In this document: positions 1 to 8,127 of the stretch, piece after piece
Layout: each line of letters starts with the position of its first letter
Numbering within the stretch: position 1 is the stretch's first letter
Origin: Myxococcales bacterium
GTDB lineage: Bacteria > Myxococcota_A > Polyangia > Polyangiales > Polyangiaceae
Direction: 5' to 3'
NCBI GenBank assembly: GCA_025355005.1
Contig: JANXLV010000007.1
Span: forward strand, 1 to 32,074
Length of the DNA stretch: 32,074 nt
Program-made: the position numbers and the translations under genes
The notes under the pieces: generated by a model
Seen by the model: only the letters and a program-made list of their open reading frames with translations
The model's database searches: none
What the model was told of the DNA's origin: nothing

Positions 1-347
1 CCCTCGGCCTCGGCGCCACGGCGACCAACACGCTCCTCCTCCTGGGGGACCGGCGCCGCATGCGCTACCTGCCCGGGATCGCGAAGCTTCTGCGCGAGAT
101 CGCCGACAAGAAGAAAGGCATCCTCCGCGCCGAGGTCGTCACCGCGGCGCCGCTCAGCGACGCCTACTACCAGAAGCTGCAGGTGCAGCTCGAGCGCATG
201 ACCGGCCAGCGCGTCATCGTCGATCGCCGCGAAGATCCGAGCATCATCGCCGGCGTCGTCACGCGCATCGGCGACACGATCTACGACGGGTCCTTGCGCA
301 CACGGCTCGACGAGATGAAGCACTCGCTTCTTCCTGCTTCAACCTGA
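1..347 (+). CDS. atpH: F1Fo-ATP synthase delta subunit, 3' part
   Basis: Delta joins the F1 head to the peripheral stalk of ATP synthase. The reading frame is open from base 3 and continues upstream of the window, so the N-terminal half is missing. The visible C-terminal part starts with a Leu run ending LLLLGDRRRM and contains the family's C-terminal pattern: a helix (YLPGIAKLLREIADKKKG), a strand with AEVVTAAPLS, a helix with QLERMTGQ, then DPSIIAGVVTRIGDTIYDGS and LRTRLDEMK near the end. This GG/GD-type segment is characteristic of the delta/OSCP family. The neighbours atpA and atpG confirm the identity. The gap to atpA is 111 bases and carries a hairpin plus T-run, which is unusual inside an atp operon. 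Identity is strong; only the missing 5' end is unknown. Confidence 0.95.
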   Translation, partial: LGLGATATNTLLLLGDRRRMRYLPGIAKLLREIADKKKGILRAEVVTAAPLSDAYYQKLQVQLERMTGQRVIVDRREDPSIIAGVVTRIGDTIYDGSLRTRLDEMKHSLLPAST

Positions 348-357
348 GCCAGCACCT

Positions 358-388
358 GAGCCGGCCCGCCTCGGCTCCCTGATTTTTT
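358..388 (+). terminator. Terminator- or attenuator-like hairpin between atpH and atpA
   Basis: The arms GAGCCG (358-363) and CGGCTC (372-377) form a perfect 6-bp GC-rich stem with an 8-base loop. Six consecutive T residues follow at 383-388, five bases after the stem. The octamer CCTGAGCC occurs twice just before and into the stem (343-350 and 355-362). The layout fits an intrinsic terminator or partial attenuator, which would make atpA and atpG expression partly independent of atpH. The gap between stem and T-run weakens the call. Confidence 0.45.
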
Positions 389-458
389 CCGGCGCGTCGC
401 ATACGCCCGGGCTGACCACGACACCGCCTCCGCAAACGGACATAGAAGGAATCGCGCC

Positions 459-2150
<1,692 letters not shown>

Positions 2151-2153
2151 GTC

Positions 2154-3065
2154 ATGGCCTCGCTCAAGGCAATTCGTAGGCGTATCACGAGCGTCAAGTC
2201 GACGCAGAAGATCACGCGCGCCATGAAGATGGTGGCTGGTGCGCGCCTGAACCGCGCGCAGCAGCGCATCGTGGCCCTGCGCCCGTATGCCGTCAAAACG
2301 CAGGAGGTGCTCACCTCTGTCGCGGATGCGCTCACGTTGCAGAGCGAGGACACCGATGGAGGGACGTTCGGGCAGAAGCCCATTCATCCGCTCCTCGCGA
2401 AGCGCGCGGAGAAGCGCGCGATCTTCGTCGTCCTCTCCGGTGAGCGCGGTCTGTGCGGTGGCTTCAACGCGAACGTCAACAAGACGGCCGAGCGCGCGTG
2501 GCAAAAGAAGAAGGACGAGGACATCTCCGTCCAGTTCGTCACCATCGGCAAGAAGGGCCGCGAGTACTTGGCCCGCCGCGGCGGCGAAATCGCGCACGAC
2601 TTTCCGCGCATGTTCGAAGGCCTGGACCTGGAGAAGGTCGCGCAGGTCTCGAGCTACCTGGTCTCGAAGTTCAAGAGCGGCGAGGTCGACGCGATCTACC
2701 TCGTCTACAACGACTTCATCAGCGCGATGACCCAGAAGCCGCATGTGCAGGCCCTCCTGCCGCTGCCCGCGCCGCAGCGCGAAGAGGGTACGGACGGCAG
2801 CAAGGCGCAGTTCATCTACGAGCCCGCGCCGGAGACCCTGCTCGAGCATCTCGTACCGATGTACATCGACATCTCGATCTACCGCGCGCTGCTCGAGACG
2901 CAGGCCGGCTTCTACGGCGCGCAGATGACCGCCATGGACGCGGCCACGCGCAACGCGAAGGACATGATCGCGCGGTACACGCTGGTGTACAACCGCGCGC
3001 GTCAGGCGGCGATCACCAAGGAGCTGATGGAGATCATCGGCGGCGCAGAAGCGCTGAAGGATTAG
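2154..3065 (+). CDS. atpG: F1Fo-ATP synthase gamma subunit
   Basis: Gamma is the central rotating shaft of F1. The N terminus MASLKAIRRRITSVKSTQKI, followed by TRAMKMVAGARL, and the C-terminal helix with TRNAKDMIARYTLVYNRARQ then AAITKELMEIIGGAEAL are textbook gamma signatures that form the coiled coil. The central domain has the GERGLCGGFNANV strand-loop. Its 303 residues slightly exceed the usual 285-290; the extra length lies in short loops near residue 65 (SEDTDGGTFGQ) and near residue 205 (QREEGTDGS). The AGAAGGG at 2137-2143, inside the end of atpA, is a good ribosome binding site. Only three bases separate it from atpA and three from the next gene, so all three are probably cotranscribed. 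The expected next gene, atpD, is not here. Confidence 0.97.
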   Translation: MASLKAIRRRITSVKSTQKITRAMKMVAGARLNRAQQRIVALRPYAVKTQEVLTSVADALTLQSEDTDGGTFGQKPIHPLLAKRAEKRAIFVVLSGERGLCGGFNANVNKTAERAWQKKKDEDISVQFVTIGKKGREYLARRGGEIAHDFPRMFEGLDLEKVAQVSSYLVSKFKSGEVDAIYLVYNDFISAMTQKPHVQALLPLPAPQREEGTDGSKAQFIYEPAPETLLEHLVPMYIDISIYRALLETQAGFYGAQMTAMDAATRNAKDMIARYTLVYNRARQAAITKELMEIIGGAEALKD

Positions 3066-3068
3066 CGC

Positions 3069-3587
3069 TTGAAGTTGTATGTCATGCGTCACGGACCCGC
3101 GGTGGAGGTCAGCCCGAGCGGCCTCGATGCGGATCGCGTGCTCACTGCGCAGGGCAGGGAGCGCGTGCGTCAGGTGGCGAAGGCGCTGCTCTCCGCGGAT
3201 GAAGCCCCGGTCGCGATCTACTCGAGCCCCTATGCGCGCGCGCTCTCCACCGCGGAGATCATCGCCGCCGCGACGAACCTCGGCGACCGCGGCGGGTTCC
3301 TCGAGGTCCGGCGCGAGATCGCCCCAGGCGGGCCGATGCTGGAGCTCCTCGACGAGCTGCGCCGCGCCAAGAAGCGCCGCGTGATGTTCGTGGGCCACGA
3401 GCCGGACCTGTCCTCACTCATCGTGCGCCTCCTCGGCCGCGCGCCCACGCAGGGCATGCTGAAGGGCATGGTCGTGGGCCTGTCCCTCGCAGAGCACGAC
3501 GGCAGCCAGGACGGCTACACATGGACGGTGAAGCCGCGCTTCGTTCTGGATCCCAAGAGCCTCGAGCTCGACCGAAACGCCCCGTAG
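3069..3587 (+). CDS. sixA: SixA-like phosphohistidine phosphatase (histidine phosphatase family)
   Basis: A small histidine phosphatase whose family removes phosphate from phosphohistidine on signalling or PTS proteins. The N-terminal catalytic motif is RHG (residues 7-9, His8 as nucleophile). A further Arg lies in SSPYARALSTAEII (about Arg57), and the second catalytic His is in FVGHEPDL (His110). The 172-residue length fits SixA, which lacks the larger insertions of phosphoglycerate mutases. The start is TTG at 3069, three bases after the atpG stop; the first residues MKLYVMRHG match SixA proteins, so the rare start is convincing. Its placement at the end of an ATP synthase operon suggests cotranscription, and any functional link is inference. 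The true substrate cannot be read from the sequence. Confidence 0.85.
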   Translation: MKLYVMRHGPAVEVSPSGLDADRVLTAQGRERVRQVAKALLSADEAPVAIYSSPYARALSTAEIIAAATNLGDRGGFLEVRREIAPGGPMLELLDELRRAKKRRVMFVGHEPDLSSLIVRLLGRAPTQGMLKGMVVGLSLAEHDGSQDGYTWTVKPRFVLDPKSLELDRNAP

Positions 3588-3600
3588 GCGAAGCGGGGTG
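3578..3600. terminator. Hairpin at the convergent sixA / lipoprotein junction
   Basis: CGCCCCG (3578-3584) pairs with CGGGGTG (3594-3600) as a 7-bp stem containing one G-U pair, with a 9-base loop holding the sixA stop codon. It lies between two convergent genes. There is no clear T-run, so it could be a weak bidirectional terminator or a 3' end stabiliser. Confidence 0.4.
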
Positions 3601-3607
3601 GCCAGCG

Positions 3608-4387
3608 CTACCTGGCCTGCGCGGCACGGCGTTGCGTGTCGCACGCGTCGGCGAGGGCCTTTGCGCGGGCGGCGCGGCCTTCGTCCGAGACGCCTTCCAC
3701 GGGAAAGTGCGGCGGGTACCAGCCATTGTCCGTCCACTCCGGCATCCACATCAACGTGAGCGCTTCGTCGCCGAACGCAACGGATAGCGCGGTGCCCGTC
3801 GGCACGGTCGAGAGCTTCCGCTCACCTTCCTTGGTGAAGTGGATGTCGATCCATGGCTGCATGGTCACGATGTCCTGGCCATGGGTCGAGTCGTGGTTCT
3901 GGTTCTCCTTGATCGTGCACGACTCGAGGTGCGATGCGTCGAGCAGCAACGCGCTCTCGACTGCGACGGTCTTGAAGACGAAGGATGCGGTCTCCCACTC
4001 CTTGCCGAAGTACAGCATGCGCGCGCCGTCGGGCAGGTGAGGGGGTGGCACGCCGTCTTTCGCGGCGAGCTCGCTCCCCCCATCGTCTGGCTCACCGTGA
4101 AGGACGAGATAGTGGATGACGGGGACGTCGCGCGTGCCGGTGAAGCCCCAGCTCCACGTGGTCGAACCCGAGCTCGGCCAGGTCGACGGCGGGCTCATCG
4201 GGTCCCACGTGGCTGGACCGCTCGCAAACGGATCCTGCTTGAGAACGCGGTACACACCGAACGCGCCGAGCGGGCGCGGTGGTCGAGGCGCACGCCGCGC
4301 CGGTGCGGCAGGTGGGGTGTACACCGGCGGCCCTGGCCAGCAAGCCGCTGCCGCGATGCCGAACGCCAATGGGAGCACGATGCGCAT
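3608..4387 (-). CDS. Lipoprotein of unknown function, possible SecD-head-like segment
   Basis: I do not recognise a defined family. From the chosen ATG at 4387 the protein has 259 residues and begins with a compact lipoprotein signal (MRIVLPLAFGIAAAAC, lipid-attachment Cys16), then a Pro/Ala/Arg-rich linker (about 17-40). The remainder is a soluble domain with two Cys. A segment near the C-terminal third (MQPWIDIHFTKEGERKL) weakly recalls the SecDF P1 head subdomain; this is a hint only. An in-frame ATG at 4417 would add ten acidic/polar residues before the signal, which is less typical. The 4387 start also has TACGCT seven bases upstream, fitting a leaderless transcript, whereas 4417 has a GGGG stretch that could act as a ribosome site. 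The gene converges with sixA. Confidence 0.75.
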   Translation of the reverse strand: MRIVLPLAFGIAAAACWPGPPVYTPPAAPARRAPRPPRPLGAFGVYRVLKQDPFASGPATWDPMSPPSTWPSSGSTTWSWGFTGTRDVPVIHYLVLHGEPDDGGSELAAKDGVPPPHLPDGARMLYFGKEWETASFVFKTVAVESALLLDASHLESCTIKENQNHDSTHGQDIVTMQPWIDIHFTKEGERKLSTVPTGTALSVAFGDEALTLMWMPEWTDNGWYPPHFPVEGVSDEGRAARAKALADACDTQRRAAQAR

Positions 4388-4394
4388 CGACGTG

Positions 4395-4400
4395 AGCGTA
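4395..4400 (-). promoter_or_regulatory. -10-like hexamer TACGCT for the minus-strand lipoprotein
   Basis: On the minus strand TACGCT, preceded by TGA (extended -10 style TGn), ends seven bases before the ATG at 4387. No Shine-Dalgarno sequence lies between, so transcription would begin about at the start codon. It is one of six similar sites in this window. Confidence 0.4.
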
Positions 4401-4481
4401 TCAGCGCTGTCTCGCATGAGGGGAATTCCCCCCTACAGCAAGGGGTTTCGCATATGGCCACCAAAGCAGGTGGGATGTTGC

Positions 4482-4515
4482 AAAAACGGGGTCGGTGGGG
4501 GCGGGAAACCCCCGT
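4482..4515 (-). terminator. Minus-strand terminator-like hairpin in the 4388-4602 intergenic region
   Basis: Read on the minus strand, ACGGGG (4515-4510) pairs with CCCCGT (4491-4486) and is followed directly by T residues (4485-4482). An alternative stem GGGGG/CCCCC (4497-4501 with 4509-4513) is mutually exclusive with it. This could shield the lipoprotein gene from upstream antisense transcription or act in a leader. The 215-base region otherwise holds a locally AT-richer stretch at about 4517-4560 and the promoter-like sequence of the next gene. Confidence 0.3.
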
Positions 4516-4552
4516 CGCAAATCAATGAAACCATGCATGAAAACATGTCACC

Positions 4553-4579
4553 TTGACACTCCCCGGACCCTCCCATAAC
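4553..4579 (+). promoter_or_regulatory. Sigma-70-like promoter for the SprT-like gene
   Basis: A perfect -35 hexamer TTGACA (4553-4558) is followed 15 bases later by CATAAC (4574-4579, four of six -10 consensus bases). The spacer is shorter than the optimal 17. A purine-rich ribosome site AGAGGG (4588-4593) and the ATG at 4603 follow. The AT-rich context upstream strengthens the call. Confidence 0.45.
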
Positions 4580-4602
4580 CCCCATAGAGAGGGCTGTTTT
4601 CG

Positions 4603-5463
4603 ATGGGCGCACGGACGGCGATCACAGGGACGAGTTGGTGGGCTCCACGCTTCGGCCGGACGTCCGCTCTACAGACACGTCCGCTGGCGTCGGCGGCCAT
4701 TCGCATCCCTGAACGCGTAAGCGAACGGCTCGCGCTGGTGTTCCCGTCGCCCTCGCCGCGGCTCTATGTGCACGAAGGCGCGCGGCAGGCGCTCGAGCGC
4801 AAGCTCCAGGCGGCGTTCAGCGGTCAGGTCGTCATCTCCATCACGGACAACAGGCATTCGATCATCTCGGTGTCGCGTCGTGGCGGCACCGTCCGCATCC
4901 GCGTGCACCACATGTTCCTCGACGCGCCCACGCACATCGTGAACGCGCTGGTCCGCTACCTCACGACCAACGATCGCGCGGCCAGCATCAAGGTCGGGCT
5001 CTACATCGAAGAGAACGGCGGCCGCCTCCACCGTCGTCGCGCGCGCAAGATGCCGCTCGCCCCCAAGGGCCGCGTCCACGACCTCTACGAGATCTTCCAG
5101 GACCTCAACGCGCGCTACTTCGACGGCCAGTGCAACGCGCTCATCACCTGGGGCAAACGCACGAAGGAGAAGCGCACGTCGCCGCGCAAGACGATCAAGC
5201 TCGGGAGCTACAGCGCCCTGGAGCGGCTCGTTCGCCTGCATCCGGTGCTGGATCGCGCGTGGGTTCCGCGCTACTTCGTGGCCTTCATCGTGTACCACGA
5301 GATGCTCCACCACGTGATGCCCGCGGTCAGAGATAGCCGCGGCGGCGGCCGCAGGAACCTGCACCCGCCGGAGTTTGTGGAGCGCGAGCGCGAGTTCCGC
5401 AACTTCGAGCGCGCAGTTGCCTGGGAACAAAAGCACATCGCCAGGCTTTTGCGTACGACGTGA
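4603..5463 (+). CDS. SprT-like zinc metalloprotease domain protein
   Basis: The C-terminal half (about 155-286) reads like a SprT-type domain: LYEIFQDLNARYFDGQ followed by ITWG is the usual opening, YHEMLHHVMP contains the zinc-binding HExxH (His232, Glu233, His236), and LHPPEF supplies a probable third ligand (His254). Glu233 would be the catalytic base. The N-terminal half (about 35-150) is a separate domain with RVHHMFLDAP and a helix ending LVRYLTTND; I cannot name it. No signal peptide is visible, so the protein is probably cytoplasmic. SprT-family proteins include DNA-protein crosslink proteases and uncharacterised bacterial members, so the substrate is unknown. The stop overlaps the next gene's GTG by four bases, indicating translational coupling. 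Confidence 0.8.
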   Translation: MGARTAITGTSWWAPRFGRTSALQTRPLASAAIRIPERVSERLALVFPSPSPRLYVHEGARQALERKLQAAFSGQVVISITDNRHSIISVSRRGGTVRIRVHHMFLDAPTHIVNALVRYLTTNDRAASIKVGLYIEENGGRLHRRRARKMPLAPKGRVHDLYEIFQDLNARYFDGQCNALITWGKRTKEKRTSPRKTIKLGSYSALERLVRLHPVLDRAWVPRYFVAFIVYHEMLHHVMPAVRDSRGGGRRNLHPPEFVEREREFRNFERAVAWEQKHIARLLRTT

Positions 5464-8120
5464 GCCGCTACGCCATCGGACCTCTCCCCCGAGCTTCCCA
5501 CTCGCCAATCGCACTGACCCTCTGCGGCCTGCTCGCCGCCGGTGCCATCACGCTTGCGTGCAGCGGTCATGGCAAGGGCGCGAAGGTGCCGGACACCGAG
5601 GGCGACCCGAAGCGCGCTGCTGCATTCCGTGACGGAGGCTCGGAGCTCGGGCCTCACCATTTCTTCCTGGCCGACGTGCCGGATGGCGCCGTGGGACCGC
5701 ACTGGGCGCGGGGCGAAGGTGGCGGTCTGGTCGCGTACATCGGCCCGCCCGAGGTGGACGCCCGCGCGATCGTCGTGGTGAAGGTGAACAAGGACGGCGA
5801 GGCGAAGGATCCTCCGCAGTCCATCGCCACGGCGAAGGTGGACGCGAACTCGATCCTCGTTCGGCCGCTTTCGAAGGGCTACTTCGTGGGCTGGACCGAG
5901 CTCACGGACAAAGGCGAAGCGCTGCGCGCGGTGATCGTCAACGCGGACGGCAAGGCCACGGGCAAGGCGTTCGAGATCGGCCGCACGTCGAACGACATCG
6001 TCTGGTTCGAGGTGAAGCAAACGCCCACCGGCGCGCTCGTGGTCTGGGCCGAGAGCACGAAGGACGGACTTGCCACGATCGTGGCGCAGCCGCTCGACCT
6101 CGATGGCGCGCCTGCGCAGGTCGCCGTGCGCGTGGCTCAGGGCGCGATCGGGTGGCAGCTCGTGGCGTCGAGCACGAAGGACAACGCAAAGGAGGGCGCG
6201 GCGCTCTTCCTCACCACGCCCACGCAGAAGGGCAAGGGCGACGTCGCCGTCACCATGCAGAAGCTCGGCATGGACGGACAGCCCATAGCAGCGCCGATCG
6301 TCGTGGCGGCGAGCGCTCATGCCTCGGGCGACGTGGACGCGGTGAGGCTCACGGCGTCCTGGCTGGTCGCGTGGACCGATCGCAGCGTGGGGCCCTCTAC
6401 CGTCGTCACGGCGCTCGTGCGGGACGGCGCCGCAGGGCCGGAGATCGCGAAGCTCACCGACGGCACCACTGCATCGGAGCTGGTCGCGCTTGGTGCGAAC
6501 GGTGACGACGCGCTCATCGCGTGGTCCGAGCCCAGTCGCAAATCGCGCACGTTGAAGAACGTGTATGTTGCACATGCTTCGTCCAAGGGCGTGGAGACGG
6601 CGCGCGTGTCCGCGCTGGAGACGTCCGCGCGCGGCGTGGACCTCTTGCCTGCGGGAAACGGCTTCGCGATGTCGTGTGAGGTCGTGGCGTGCGGAGCGAA
6701 CGGCAAGCCCGACGCTATCGGCAACCAGCCAACGTGCGACGGCCTCCATCCGGCGCTCGTGAGCCTGGGCAAGGAAGGGGCGCTCCGCGGCCGCTCGCTG
6801 TTCTCCATTGGCGCGACCGAGCCGGGCATGGCGTGGGACGCGCACTGCGACGACACCTCGTGCATCGCGCTCGCCGCCGAGGGCGCCGGGCGTACCGCGC
6901 ATCTTCACACCGTGGTCGCGCAGGTCTCGGCGAAGAGCGCGTCGCAGGAGCCCGTCGCTCCCGTGGTGCCGGTGGAGAAGAAGCCGCTCGCCGCTGACGC
7001 GCAGACCATCACCGACGGACAGTCTGTTGCAGACGTGGCGCAGGTGAAGCTTGGCGACACGGACCTGGTGCTGGTGCTGAAGAACTCCGTGGACGACGCG
7101 ACCAAGAAGAATGGTGGGGCTGAGCTCTCCGCGCGCGTCGTCGACAAGAGCGGCGCGCTCTCGCCGGCGCAGGTGCTGTCGACCCGCGCGCTGCCTGTCG
7201 GTGGCGTCGCCGTAGCCGCGGCCAAGAAGCCCGAAGACGGCGCGGTGGTCGCATGGGTGGCGCGCGAAAACGCGTTCTCGCAGGTGCACGTCACCAGGGT
7301 CGACAAGCACGGTAAGAAGACGCTCGACGCGCTGCTCACCACCACGCAAGCAGACTCGAGCGACGTCGCCATCGCGCGCGTGCCGCAAGGCTACCTCGTC
7401 AGCTGGGTGGACAACCGCAACAAGAACGGTGAGGTCTACGCGACCATCATCAACACGGACCTCCAGCGCATCGCGCGCGAGGAGCGCCTCACCACGGCGC
7501 CTGGCGACGCGACCGACGTGACGCTCACGCCCATCGGCGAGGACGTGCTGGTGGCATGGGCCGACACGCGCGACAGCACGGAAGACGGCTTCGGGGACAT
7601 CTACTCCGCGCTCGTCTCCAATCACGACGCGAAGAAGAAGGGCGCGGAGGTCCGCGTGCTCGCGACCGCCGCGCATTCGCGCTCTCCGTCCATCCTCACC
7701 ATCGGCGACAAGATCGCCGTCGCGTGGATCGAGGACGTGCCCGCGGGTCAGGACGGCGCGCCCGCCACCGCTGCGTCCGGCGCGCAAGGTGCCATGCTTG
7801 CGTTCCTGGACGCGAAGGGCGCCGTCACGGGAAGCCCGGCGCGCCTCCCGCCGTCCGCGCGCGGCTCTGCCATCGCCGTGACGCTCGGTACGGGGCGCGT
7901 GCCGTCTGCCGTGGTCGCTCGCGCAGGCCTGGATGACGTCGCGCTCGACTGGTTCGATCTCTCCCACGACAAGCCCTCGGCGGTGCCGCTTGGTCTGCTG
8001 GATGGCCCGCCCTCCATGGACGTGTCGCTCGCGCTCGGCATCGAAGCCTTGTATTTCAGCGATGAAGGGCCGGAGGCGAAAGACCGCCGGGCCCGCCGCC
8101 TCCATGTCACTCTTCCGTAG
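5460..8120 (+). CDS. Large beta-propeller lipoprotein
   Basis: The protein has 886 residues and starts with GTG in a GTGA overlap with the upstream stop. The N terminus has a long hydrophobic signal ending ITLAC (Cys34, a slightly atypical lipobox), so it is probably outer-membrane or surface anchored. The rest is built of repeats of the form V-x-W-x-D/E followed by a polar loop and a strand ending L/N-x-D-G, for example VGWTELTDKGEALRAVIVN, VVWAESTKDGLATIVAQPL, VSWVDNRNKNGEVYATIIN and VAWADTRDSTEDGFGDIYSA. I count at least eight such units, split by an Ala/Pro/Lys-rich stretch near residue 500, which suggests one or two propellers. A Cys-containing segment lies around 400-470. No catalytic motif is evident. 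A binding or scaffold role at the cell surface is inference; it may work with the cytolysin-like lipoprotein that follows eight bases later. Confidence 0.8.
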   Translation: MSRYAIGPLPRASHSPIALTLCGLLAAGAITLACSGHGKGAKVPDTEGDPKRAAAFRDGGSELGPHHFFLADVPDGAVGPHWARGEGGGLVAYIGPPEVDARAIVVVKVNKDGEAKDPPQSIATAKVDANSILVRPLSKGYFVGWTELTDKGEALRAVIVNADGKATGKAFEIGRTSNDIVWFEVKQTPTGALVVWAESTKDGLATIVAQPLDLDGAPAQVAVRVAQGAIGWQLVASSTKDNAKEGAALFLTTPTQKGKGDVAVTMQKLGMDGQPIAAPIVVAASAHASGDVDAVRLTASWLVAWTDRSVGPSTVVTALVRDGAAGPEIAKLTDGTTASELVALGANGDDALIAWSEPSRKSRTLKNVYVAHASSKGVETARVSALETSARGVDLLPAGNGFAMSCEVVACGANGKPDAIGNQPTCDGLHPALVSLGKEGALRGRSLFSIGATEPGMAWDAHCDDTSCIALAAEGAGRTAHLHTVVAQVSAKSASQEPVAPVVPVEKKPLAADAQTITDGQSVADVAQVKLGDTDLVLVLKNSVDDATKKNGGAELSARVVDKSGALSPAQVLSTRALPVGGVAVAAAKKPEDGAVVAWVARENAFSQVHVTRVDKHGKKTLDALLTTTQADSSDVAIARVPQGYLVSWVDNRNKNGEVYATIINTDLQRIAREERLTTAPGDATDVTLTPIGEDVLVAWADTRDSTEDGFGDIYSALVSNHDAKKKGAEVRVLATAAHSRSPSILTIGDKIAVAWIEDVPAGQDGAPATAASGAQGAMLAFLDAKGAVTGSPARLPPSARGSAIAVTLGTGRVPSAVVARAGLDDVALDWFDLSHDKPSAVPLGLLDGPPSMDVSLALGIEALYFSDEGPEAKDRRARRLHVTLP

Positions 8121-8127
8121 CCCAGAG

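Noticed and set aside
4420..4431. Perfect 12-base palindrome GGGGAATTCCCC upstream of the minus-strand lipoprotein.
   Set aside because: About eight 12-base palindromes are expected by chance in a window of this size and no second copy is seen at a related place.
7933..8127. A longer N-terminal extension of the cytolysin-like gene reaching back to 7933.
   Set aside because: It would run through the end of the upstream gene and bury the signal peptide about 65 residues inside.
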